A stretch of DNA of 10,938 nucleotides from Oscillospiraceae bacterium (lineage in GTDB: Bacteria > Bacillota > Clostridia > Oscillospirales > CAG-272), in contig SVQS01000051.1 of assembly GCA_015065205.1 (NCBI GenBank), positions 1 to 10,938 of the forward strand, in the 5' to 3' direction. How positions within the stretch are numbered: the stretch's first letter is position 1; each line of letters begins with the position of its first letter. Below, in pieces: positions 1 to 5,626 of this stretch. A program made the translations under genes and the position numbers. A model generated the notes under the pieces. It made no database searches, was not told where the DNA came from, and saw only the letters and a list, made by a program, of their open reading frames with translations.

Positions 1-276
1 AGAGTTCCTGAAGAAATTCGACATCGACGCGTTCGCGAATTGAGCGAAGTGCAGGCAAAAATACAAAAGGAAGTCCTTGACTCTTACACCAACACCGCTG
101 TGGAGGTTTTGTTTGAAACTTACGCCAATGGCATTATGACGGGACATACCGATACCTTTGTGGAGGTCGCTTGCCCTGTTTTCCATTCTTTACAAGCACA
201 GCTTCATACCGTTTACATAACGGGTAACGACGGCAAAAAATGTATAGGTACGCTCTGTCCGCACGCAAATGGGTAA
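1..276 (+). CDS. mtaB: MtaB C-terminal end (tRNA t6A37 methylthiotransferase), 5' truncated by the window
   Basis: The reading frame is open from base 1 and ends at TAA 274-276, giving the last 91 residues of a protein whose start lies outside the window. It begins with a VPEEIRHRRVREL stretch typical of the linker after the radical-SAM domain. A TRAM-like beta domain follows, with VEVLFE, then TGHTDTFVEV, then a closing GTL. This spacing matches MtaB better than MiaB or RimO, in my judgement. MtaB is a cytoplasmic radical-SAM iron-sulfur enzyme that converts t6A37 to ms2t6A37 in ANN-decoding tRNAs; its catalytic cysteines would be upstream and are not seen. The TRAM domain binds tRNA. tsaE and tsaB, which help make the t6A substrate, lie about 1.5 kb downstream in a separate unit. 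No terminator is evident between this gene and the rpmB promoter. The family is fairly sure, the exact subfamily less so. Confidence 0.82.
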   Translation, partial: RVPEEIRHRRVRELSEVQAKIQKEVLDSYTNTAVEVLFETYANGIMTGHTDTFVEVACPVFHSLQAQLHTVYITGNDGKKCIGTLCPHANG

Positions 277-345
277 GAATTTTGAAAAAATATGCCTTTG
301 ATGGCAAAAAAGATAAAAAAATTATAAAAAAATCGAAAAAAACTC

Positions 346-374
346 TTGCTTTTTTGAAAAATGTGTGTTATAAT
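346..374 (+). promoter_or_regulatory. Sigma-A promoter of rpmB
   Basis: A -35 TTGCTT (346-351) and a perfect -10 TATAAT (369-374) are separated by 17 bp. Transcription should start near 381, giving an rpmB leader of about 70 nt. The region upstream (277-345) is very A-rich and resembles an UP element. Confidence 0.8.
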
Positions 375-449
375 AGTTGTCGTTTGAAGTATGGAATCAG
401 CTCTGCCACCATTTTTCCGGTAGGAGCAAGTCTTAAGGAGGTCGCTAAA

Positions 450-620
450 ATGGCAAAATGTTGTATCTGCAGTAAGGGCGTTGTGTTCGGTCAGAACGTT
501 TCTCACTCCCATCGTAAAACCAACAGAACTTGGAAGCCCAACATCCGCAAGGTAAAGTTGGAAGGCAGCAAAGCAATCTACGTTTGTTCTCGTTGCCTGC
601 GCACCATGAAGAAGGCTTAA
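450..620 (+). CDS. rpmB: 50S ribosomal protein L28, zinc-binding (C+) form
   Basis: This 56-residue basic protein is ribosomal protein L28 of the large subunit. It carries the family signature VSHSHRKTNRTWKPN (residues 17-31) and ends with VCSRCLRT. Two CxxC pairs (C4/C7 and C46/C49) form the zinc knuckle of the C+ paralogue; many bacteria also keep a Cys-less copy for zinc starvation, but none is visible here. The length is normal for the compact clostridial form. The ATG at 450 follows the Shine-Dalgarno AAGGAGG (435-441). A longer open frame starting at 240 is rejected because it would begin inside mtaB and upstream of the promoter. The gene is monocistronic by its signals: a 17-bp-spaced sigma-A promoter upstream and a strong terminator 12 nt after the stop. 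Confidence 0.97.
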   Translation: MAKCCICSKGVVFGQNVSHSHRKTNRTWKPNIRKVKLEGSKAIYVCSRCLRTMKKA

Positions 621-631
621 TCTGAATGTGC

Positions 632-672
632 AAATAAAGTAAGGCAGACACAGCGTGTCTGCCCTTTATTTT
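632..672 (+). terminator. Rho-independent terminator after rpmB
   Basis: A perfect 9-bp stem GGCAGACAC/GTGTCTGCC (643-651 and 655-663) encloses the 3-nt loop AGC. It is extended, beyond a TAA bulge, by AAATAAAG/CTTTATTT (632-639 and 664-671). The T-rich 3' side supplies the tail. It ends one base before the Shine-Dalgarno of the next gene. Confidence 0.88.
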
Positions 673-683
673 AGGAGATTGAT

Positions 684-1391
684 ATGCTTGCAATCACAAA
701 TCACACCTTCCCCAAAGAGGCGGAGGAAACTTTGGCACAGTTAGGCCATCGCACACTTCGTCTGCCGCCGCATCCGAATTTGCCGGAGCCCGTGGCATCA
801 CACCCCGATATGCTTCTCTTCTTCGCACCCGATGCAATCTTTTGCACCAAAAGCTATTATGAGATTGCCACGCAAGAATTAGAAGAAATCTCTTCTGCGT
901 ACGGTGCTCCAATTCGGTATATTGAAAAAGAATATGGAAATGAATATCCCCAAGATGTTCTCCTCAATGCTTTGCTATTGGGTAAGCATCTGTTTTGCAA
1001 CACAAAAGCAGTGGCCAAGGAATTGCTCTCTCTTGGATTGACCCCTTGCCACGTCAATCAGGGATATACAAAATGTTCTGCTGTGCCAATTGGCAATCAT
1101 GCACTCATTACGTCCAATGCTTCGATTGCAACAGCGGCAAAAGCGTGCGGAATTGACCTTTTGCAAATCTGCGAAGGACACATATCCCTTTTAGGATACG
1201 ACTATGGCTTTATCGGTGGGTGTGCAAGCTTCGCTCCGCGCGGAGAAATGAACACTGTTTTCTTTTGCGGTGATCTTTTTCGGCATCCCGATGCCAAAAA
1301 AATTGAATGTTTTTGCAAAACACACGGTTTGAGTATTGTTAATCTTTCCGATAATAGTTTGTGTGACGTTGGAACGATTTTTATGATTTGA
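684..1391 (+). CDS. DUF6873-like, GME-fold (guanidine-modifying-enzyme-like) protein of unknown function
   Basis: This 235-residue soluble protein has no signal peptide or membrane helix. I recognise it as resembling the DUF6873 'GME fold' family found mainly in Clostridia. The most conserved-looking blocks are HPDM (40-43), NQGYTKCS (125-132), LITSN (141-145), EGHISLLGYDYGFIGG (164-179), GDLFRHPD (196-203) and a KIECF helix (206-210). GME-fold proteins include amidinotransferases and arginine deiminases, but I cannot identify a complete catalytic Cys-His-Asp/Glu set, so no activity is claimed. The start ATG at 684 follows AGGAG at 673-677. It sits directly behind the rpmB terminator with no visible promoter, so expression may rely on readthrough or a promoter inside rpmB. 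A DUF896 gene follows 20 nt after the stop and is probably cotranscribed. Confidence 0.75.
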   Translation: MLAITNHTFPKEAEETLAQLGHRTLRLPPHPNLPEPVASHPDMLLFFAPDAIFCTKSYYEIATQELEEISSAYGAPIRYIEKEYGNEYPQDVLLNALLLGKHLFCNTKAVAKELLSLGLTPCHVNQGYTKCSAVPIGNHALITSNASIATAAKACGIDLLQICEGHISLLGYDYGFIGGCASFAPRGEMNTVFFCGDLFRHPDAKKIECFCKTHGLSIVNLSDNSLCDVGTIFMI

Positions 1392-1411
1392 TCTTGATAT
1401 AAGGAGCTAAT

Positions 1412-1639
1412 ATGGAAAAAGAAAAAATTGCTCGCATCAACGAACTGGCAAAAAAGTCCAAAGAAGTGGGACTGAATGAAGAAGAAATAGCCGAACAAAA
1501 GGCTCTGCGCGCCGAATACATTGCTGAATTTCGTGCAAGCTTTACGGGGATTTTGGAGAACACCGTCATTCAGTATCCCGATGGGTCTCGCCAAAGCCTT
1601 CCCGATATGCGTGATGCAAAGAAAAACGAGAAAAAATAA
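1412..1639 (+). CDS. DUF896 (UPF0291/YnzC-family) small protein
   Basis: This 75-residue, highly charged, helical protein opens with EKIARINELAKKSK and continues with LNEEEIAEQKALRAEYIAEFR. That pattern defines the DUF896/YnzC family: an N-terminal two-helix hairpin, then a less ordered tail (here ILENTVIQYPDGSR and a lysine-rich end). The family is widespread in Bacillota. B. subtilis YnzC is encoded in the SOS-associated yneA region, but its biochemical role is unknown, and nothing here suggests an SOS link. The ATG at 1412 has an AAGGAG (1401-1406) at good spacing, 20 nt after the preceding gene, so the two are likely cotranscribed. I see no convincing terminator between its stop and the tsaE promoter. 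Confidence 0.9.
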   Translation: MEKEKIARINELAKKSKEVGLNEEEIAEQKALRAEYIAEFRASFTGILENTVIQYPDGSRQSLPDMRDAKKNEKK

Positions 1640-1672
1640 CAGTTATTGAGGAAATAATTTGATACAAACCTC

Positions 1673-1701
1673 TTTACAAAAGAAATGAAGCGTGTTATAA
1701 T
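1673..1701 (+). promoter_or_regulatory. Sigma-A promoter of the tsaE-tsaB-rpiB-ispD-ispF unit
   Basis: TTTACA (1673-1678) and TATAAT (1696-1701) are separated by exactly 17 bp. A second overlapping TATAAT occurs at 1701-1706. The start of transcription is expected around 1708, giving a leader of about 40 nt before tsaE. Confidence 0.82.
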
Positions 1702-1747
1702 ATAATTGTGAAGTTATGTCTACACGCATAAAAATCGAGGAACCAGT

Positions 1748-2209
1748 ATGAGAGAAACAAGCAAAGTTTATACCACCTGCGCGGCCGAGACCGAGCAATG
1801 CGGTGCAGAGCTTGCAAAGCTGCTTTTGCAGGATGCGACTCTTCCCCGCTTTGTTGCGCTTTTTGGCGACCTTGGCGTTGGTAAAACAGCGTTTGTGCGC
1901 GGATTTGCTTCGGTGGTCACCCCGGGTGCCGCCGTGCGCTCCCCTACCTTTTCTTTGGTCAACGAGTATCCAGCACGTCCTCTTTCGCTTTTTCATTTCG
2001 ATATGTATCGCATTGAAAGCGAGGATGATTTGCTTTCCATCGGTTTCGACGATTATCTTATGCGAGATGGCTTTTGCCTAACTGAGTGGAGCGAGAATAT
2101 TCTTGAGTTTATTCCCACAGAATGTGTGCGCGTAACGATTGAAAAGGATGATATCGAAAATACCGATCACCGTCGTATTACCATCTGTTTTTGCAAGGAG
2201 GGTGCATAA
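1748..2209 (+). CDS. tsaE: TsaE, tRNA t6A37 threonylcarbamoyltransferase complex ATPase
   Basis: This 153-residue P-loop protein matches TsaE in length and motifs. The Walker A is GDLGVGKT (40-47), followed by SPTFSLVNEY (the family threonine region), HFDMYRI, the acidic 'DDLLSIGFDDYL' segment and TEWSENI. TsaE is the cytoplasmic ATPase that binds the TsaB-TsaD complex and supports turnover during synthesis of N6-threonylcarbamoyladenosine at position 37 of ANN-reading tRNAs. The ATG at 1748 has a GAGGAA site 5 nt upstream and is the first gene after a good promoter. Its stop overlaps the tsaB start by one base (TAATG at 2207-2211), so the two are translationally coupled. tsaD and tsaC/Sua5 are not in the window. 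No abnormality is seen. Confidence 0.95.
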   Translation: MRETSKVYTTCAAETEQCGAELAKLLLQDATLPRFVALFGDLGVGKTAFVRGFASVVTPGAAVRSPTFSLVNEYPARPLSLFHFDMYRIESEDDLLSIGFDDYLMRDGFCLTEWSENILEFIPTECVRVTIEKDDIENTDHRRITICFCKEGA

Positions 2210-2913
2210 TGAAAATTTTAGCACTTGACAGCACCGCAAAGGTTGCATCTGTTGCTCTTTGCGAGGACGAGCATCTTTTAGGCGAACTGACACTCAACAA
2301 CGGAAACACACACAGCCAAACGCTGTTGCCGATGGTTGAATTTTTATTGGATAAATTTGAACTCTCCCCCTCAAACATTGATTTGTTTGCAGTGGCGGCA
2401 GGTCCCGGCTCCTTCACGGGTGTTCGCATCGGTGCGGCAACCGTTAAGGGCTTGACCTTTGGCAAAGAGACACCTTGTGCCGGAGTTTCCACTTTGGAGG
2501 CCCTTGCATACAATCTTTGTGACCACAATGGTCTTATCTGCCCCGTAATGAATGCAAGACGTCAACAAGTTTATACTGCTCTATTCCGTGCCAAAGATGG
2601 CATGCTTGAGAGGTTGATGCCCGATTCTGCCATTGCAATCACCGAGCTTGACCAAAAGCTCTCAAAATTTGATGAGCCTATTCGGTTATGTGGGGACGGG
2701 TATGATGTTACCTTGCCGATTTTGACACACACTGTTATTCCAATCTCAGAGCGCTACCGCCATCAAAGCGCTTATTCCGTAGCACAGGTTGCAAGAAGAA
2801 TGCACGCATCAGGCGAGCTTTGTACCGATATTACACTATCCCCTATCTATCTGCGCCTCTCACAGGCTGAGCGCGAACGCGCTGAACGCTTGGGTGTGGA
2901 TACAGGAATATAG
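2209..2913 (+). CDS. tsaB: TsaB, tRNA t6A37 threonylcarbamoyltransferase complex dimerisation subunit
   Basis: This 234-residue protein begins MKILALDSTAK, the ASKHA-fold phosphate-1 region. It has THSQTLLP (34-41) and the TsaB hallmark AAGPGSFTGVRIG (63-75). TsaB is a degenerate paralogue of TsaD: it lacks the metal-binding histidines, dimerises with TsaD and is needed for threonylcarbamoyl transfer to A37. The length is close to that of other Bacillota TsaB proteins. I chose the ATG at 2209 over an in-frame upstream TTG because it falls in the TAATG overlap with tsaE and is preceded by AAGGAGG at 2196-2202. Bacillota often place rimI and tsaD next; here rpiB follows instead, after 16 nt, so the usual tsa cluster is partial. 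Confidence 0.95.
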   Translation: MKILALDSTAKVASVALCEDEHLLGELTLNNGNTHSQTLLPMVEFLLDKFELSPSNIDLFAVAAGPGSFTGVRIGAATVKGLTFGKETPCAGVSTLEALAYNLCDHNGLICPVMNARRQQVYTALFRAKDGMLERLMPDSAIAITELDQKLSKFDEPIRLCGDGYDVTLPILTHTVIPISERYRHQSAYSVAQVARRMHASGELCTDITLSPIYLRLSQAERERAERLGVDTGI

Positions 2914-2929
2914 AAATGAGGAAACCGAG

Positions 2930-3391
2930 ATGAACAACAAAAAAATTACCGTTGGATGTGACCACGCGGGTTTTGGACTCAAAAAAATCGTTATCACTCA
3001 CCTCGAGGAACGCGGTTTTGAGGTTCTCGATGTCGGCACTCATTCAACCGACAGTTGTGACTATCCCAAAATTGCACACGAGCTTTGCAAAAGCATTCAA
3101 AACGGAACTACAGAGCTTGGCATCCTCATTTGCGGCACGGGCATTGGTATGTCGATGGCTGCAAACAAGCACCGCGGTATTCGCGCCGCCGCTTGCTCCG
3201 ATACCTTCAGTGCACGTCTGACACGCGTACACAACGACGCTAACGTTCTTTGCTTTGGCGAGCGTGTGGTTGGTGTGGGTTTGGCACTCGATCTTGTTGA
3301 TGCATTTATCGATGCCGAATTTGAAGGTGGCAAGCATCAGCGCCGCGTTGATATGATTACACAAATCGAAGCCTCTGAATCAAGCCTTTGA
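2930..3391 (+). CDS. rpiB: Ribose-5-phosphate isomerase B
   Basis: This 153-residue protein belongs to the RpiB/LacAB isomerase family. It interconverts ribose 5-phosphate and ribulose 5-phosphate in the cytoplasm. The N-terminal VGCDHAG places the conserved D11-H12 pair. DSCDYP (41-46) and the phosphate-binding loop ICGTGIGMSMAANK follow; C68 in ICGTG corresponds to the catalytic cysteine of many RpiB enzymes. RVHNDANVLCFGER carries the conserved HN. The start ATG at 2930 is supported by GAGGAA (2918-2923), 16 nt after the tsaB stop; an upstream in-frame start inside tsaB is rejected. It is distinguished from LacA/LacB by overall motif spacing and by the absence of lac or tagatose genes nearby. 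Rpe, which uses the same ribulose 5-phosphate pool, is encoded about 1.4 kb downstream. Confidence 0.93.
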   Translation: MNNKKITVGCDHAGFGLKKIVITHLEERGFEVLDVGTHSTDSCDYPKIAHELCKSIQNGTTELGILICGTGIGMSMAANKHRGIRAAACSDTFSARLTRVHNDANVLCFGERVVGVGLALDLVDAFIDAEFEGGKHQRRVDMITQIEASESSL

Positions 3392-3437
3392 TTCTTTTCA
3401 ATATTGCATAACTGATTTGAAAGGACGGAACTTCTCT

Positions 3438-4181
3438 ATGAGTAAGTTGCAACAAATTGTAGAAACAGTACACAGATATCTTCCCGATTCCACAACAGCT
3501 GCCGTTATTCTCGCTGCCGGGGATTCAAAGCGTATGGGAACTGTTAACAAGCTTTTCTATCGCGTGGGCGGTATTCCCGTATTGGCACATACTCTGATTG
3601 CATATCAAAAATGTCCTCTTATTCGCGAGATCGTTGTGGTTGCCAAACCGGAAGATTTTGCTAAAATCAAAGGACTTAAGCAGCAATATGGCATTACCAA
3701 ACTCACTCAAATAGCAGCCGGTGGCGAGACTCGTCAGGAATCCGCCAAGAACGGTGTTGAAAAGTTGAGTGATCAAGTAAAATTCATCGCCATTGCCGAC
3801 GGTGCCCGTTGCCTTACAACGCCTACGCAAATTACTAAGGTTTGCTTGAGTGCCTACCGCCAAATGGCCGCTTGCGCCGCACACAAGGTAACCGACACCG
3901 TAAAACGCGCAACCGTTTTCCACAATACAACCGAAACCATTGACCGCAAGGACCTTTGGGAAATGCAAACCCCTCAAGTCTTCAATATCGCTCTTTATCA
4001 AGCAGCAATGCTCAAGGCAGAGGATGAAAAATTCGCTGCAACCGATGATGCTACTCTGATAGAAAAGCTTGGATATCGCGTACATCTGATTGAGTGTGGT
4101 ATTGGCAACATTAAAATCACAACCGTTGAGGATATCCCCCTGGCAGAGGCAGTTCTCAACTATCGCAAAAACAATAAGTAA
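3438..4181 (+). CDS. ispD: IspD, 2-C-methyl-D-erythritol 4-phosphate cytidylyltransferase
   Basis: This 247-residue nucleotidyltransferase transfers CMP from CTP to 2-C-methyl-D-erythritol 4-phosphate, the third step of the MEP isoprenoid pathway. Motifs in order are: AVILAAGDSKRMG (22-34), the CTP-binding loop; K38; AAGGETRQES (93-102); IADGAR (119-124); KVTDTVK (150-156); EMQTPQVF (175-182); ATDDATLIEKLGY (201-213); and NIKITTVEDIPLAEA (224-238). The usual VHDGAR block reads IADGAR, with the histidine replaced by alanine. About 18 residues precede the Rossmann strand, slightly more than in short homologues. The ATG at 3438 is preferred over an in-frame TTG at 3417 because AAAGGA (3420-3425) lies between them; the gap to the ATG is 12 nt, rather long. 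ispF starts 5 nt after the stop. Confidence 0.95.
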   Translation: MSKLQQIVETVHRYLPDSTTAAVILAAGDSKRMGTVNKLFYRVGGIPVLAHTLIAYQKCPLIREIVVVAKPEDFAKIKGLKQQYGITKLTQIAAGGETRQESAKNGVEKLSDQVKFIAIADGARCLTTPTQITKVCLSAYRQMAACAAHKVTDTVKRATVFHNTTETIDRKDLWEMQTPQVFNIALYQAAMLKAEDEKFAATDDATLIEKLGYRVHLIECGIGNIKITTVEDIPLAEAVLNYRKNNK

Positions 4182-4186
4182 TCGTG

Positions 4187-4669
4187 ATGTGTAATCTTCG
4201 CATAGGTCATGGTTATGATGTGCACAAGCTTGTCCCAAACAGAGATCTGATCCTGGGTGGTGTTACAATCCCCTATGAAAAGGGGCTTTTGGGGCACTCG
4301 GACGCAGATGTGCTTATACACGCCGTTTGCGATTCTTTGCTTGGCGCTTTGGCACTTGGTGACATAGGAAAGCACTTCCCCGACAGTGATGCACAGTATG
4401 CCGGCATTGATAGCCGTCTGCTCCTTTTGCGAACTGCTGAGCTGATACGCGAAAAAGGATGGCAGATTGCTAACATCGATGCAACTGTAATAGCAGAAGC
4501 ACCGCGTCTCGCACCATATATTCAAGCAATGCGAGAAAATATTACCAACGTGCTCGGCCTTCCTCCCGATACCGTAAGCGTAAAGGCTACCACTGAGGAA
4601 CACCTCGGCTTTACCGGACAAGGACTTGGGATTGCGGCACACGCCGTCTGTCTCCTTTTTCGCGCGTAA
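4187..4669 (+). CDS. ispF: IspF, 2-C-methyl-D-erythritol 2,4-cyclodiphosphate synthase
   Basis: This 160-residue enzyme cyclises CDP-methylerythritol 2-phosphate to MEcPP with release of CMP, two steps after IspD. All signatures are present: RIGHGYDVHKL with zinc ligands D11 and H13, GHSDADVLIHA with the third ligand H45, the HFPDSD loop (63-68), and KATTEEHLGFTG (133-144) for cytidine binding. The length is normal; family members are homotrimers. It follows ispD by 5 nt, the common arrangement and sometimes a single fused gene. The start is the ATG at 4187; a GTG at 4184 is also possible. There is no real Shine-Dalgarno before either, so translation probably depends on ribosomes terminating on ispD. 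The following 160 nt contain no gene or clear terminator. Confidence 0.97.
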   Translation: MCNLRIGHGYDVHKLVPNRDLILGGVTIPYEKGLLGHSDADVLIHAVCDSLLGALALGDIGKHFPDSDAQYAGIDSRLLLLRTAELIREKGWQIANIDATVIAEAPRLAPYIQAMRENITNVLGLPPDTVSVKATTEEHLGFTGQGLGIAAHAVCLLFRA

Positions 4670-4829
4670 AGAAAGTATCCGCCACATCGGATGACATACC
4701 CGAACTTCCTGCATTTTCCCTCTCCTATCCGTGCGCGTGATACGAATCCTTGATAGTATTTTATGCCGTTTCGCTTTACTTTGACAAAATTCTACACGCA
4801 CTCTGCAGTTCTGCAAGAAAGGATTGTTT

Positions 4830-5504
4830 ATGATTTACATTGCGCCCTCTTTATTGGCGGCTGATTTCGCCAATTTGCAATCGGAAATCAAGCAAATGGC
4901 CGATGCCGGTGCCAATTATCTCCATCTGGATGTGATGGACGGTGCTTTTGTCCCCAACATCAGCTTTGGCGCGCCTGTTATCGCCGCTCTGCGCCCCTGC
5001 AGCAATCTCATCTTTGACGTGCATTTGATGATCAACGAGCCCCTTCGTTACATCGATGACTTTGTAAAAGCCGGTGCAGATATTATTACTGTTCACTTGG
5101 AAGCTTGCCAAGACCTTGACGCCACCATTACGGACATCAAGCGCCGCGAAATGCGTTGCGGTGTTGCGATCTCCCCTGCAACCCCCGTTGAAAAGCTCTT
5201 GCCTTATCTTTCCAAAATCGATATGGCTCTCATCATGACGGTGGTTCCCGGCTTTGGCGGTCAGGCACTCATTCCCGAAACCTTGGAAAAGGTGCGCACG
5301 GTTCGTCGCTATGCACAAAATATGGGGCTCAAGCTTGACGTGCAAGTAGACGGCGGAATTAAGACCGAGAACGTACATCTCGTAACCGAAGCAGGTGCAA
5401 ACATTATTGTTGCAGGATCTTCAATTTTTGGTGCAAAGAAACCTCGCGAGGTCATTACAAAAATGCGAAAAATTGCCGAGGAATTTCCTTGGCAAGATAA
5501 ATAG
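4830..5504 (+). CDS. rpe: Ribulose-phosphate 3-epimerase
   Basis: This 224-residue TIM-barrel enzyme interconverts ribulose 5-phosphate and xylulose 5-phosphate. It starts IAPSLLAADF and carries HLDVMDGAFVPN (H32, D34, M36, D37), FDVHLM (H65), MTVVPGFGGQ (136-145) and VDGGI (D174). H32, D34, H65 and D174 are the expected metal ligands, and D34 and D174 the acid/base pair. PGFGGQ and VAGSSIF (194-200) form the phosphate site. The residue before PGFGGQ is valine, where asparagine or glutamate is common. The ATG at 4830 follows AAAGGA (4818-4823); a TTG two codons upstream overlaps the ribosome site and is rejected. No convincing promoter is seen in the gap after ispF, so it may be read through from the tsaE unit. 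A strong terminator follows 4 nt after the stop. Confidence 0.97.
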   Translation: MIYIAPSLLAADFANLQSEIKQMADAGANYLHLDVMDGAFVPNISFGAPVIAALRPCSNLIFDVHLMINEPLRYIDDFVKAGADIITVHLEACQDLDATITDIKRREMRCGVAISPATPVEKLLPYLSKIDMALIMTVVPGFGGQALIPETLEKVRTVRRYAQNMGLKLDVQVDGGIKTENVHLVTEAGANIIVAGSSIFGAKKPREVITKMRKIAEEFPWQDK

Positions 5505-5507
5505 AGT

Positions 5508-5535
5508 AAAAAAGGCTGTTTTTACAGCCTTTTTT
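5508..5535 (+). terminator. Rho-independent terminator after rpe
   Basis: The 12-bp inverted repeat AAAAAAGGCTGT/ACAGCCTTTTTT with loop TTTT (5520-5523) ends in a run of six T residues. It begins 4 nt after the rpe stop. Its A-rich left arm would also give a T-run if read on the other strand. Confidence 0.93.
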
Positions 5536-5565
5536 GTGCACTTACAACCTTTTTTTGTGTAAAAC

Positions 5566-5594
5566 TTGACATTTGTTTCATATTATGATATAAT
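5566..5594 (+). promoter_or_regulatory. Fully consensus extended -10 sigma-A promoter of the antiporter-mgtC unit
   Basis: TTGACA (5566-5571) and TATAAT (5589-5594) both match consensus perfectly, at 17-bp spacing. A TGA directly before TATAAT (5586-5588) adds the TGn extended -10 element. Transcription should start near 5601, leaving a leader of about 26 nt. Confidence 0.93.
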
Positions 5595-5626
5595 GTATGT
5601 CTATATCGACAGAAAGGAGACGACTG

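Noticed and set aside
240..449. Longer rpmB frame beginning inside mtaB
   Set aside because: It starts upstream of the promoter, its residues are Lys-rich low-complexity sequence, and L28 homologues begin at the 450 ATG.
1690..1728. GCGTGT/ACACGC inverted repeat around the tsaE promoter -10
   Set aside because: Only 6-bp arms separated by more than 25 bp; likely chance.
3525..4238. 237-codon open frame antisense to ispD
   Set aside because: It mirrors the coding frame of ispD, with no recognisable motif or promoter.
4677..4692. ATCCG/CGGAT hairpin after ispF as a terminator
   Set aside because: A 5-bp stem with no T-run downstream.
4691..4753. 20-codon frame in the ispF-rpe gap
   Set aside because: No Shine-Dalgarno and no recognisable product.
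4781..4809. TTGACA in the ispF-rpe gap as an rpe promoter
   Set aside because: No acceptable -10 hexamer occurs at 16-19 bp spacing.
4160..4816. 218-codon open frame antisense to ispF
   Set aside because: No family resemblance, no ribosome site, and it covers a well-supported gene on the other strand; a shadow frame.
5597..5626. Earlier ATG for the CPA2 antiporter
   Set aside because: It lies 3 nt after the -10 element, before the expected transcription start, and lacks a ribosome site.
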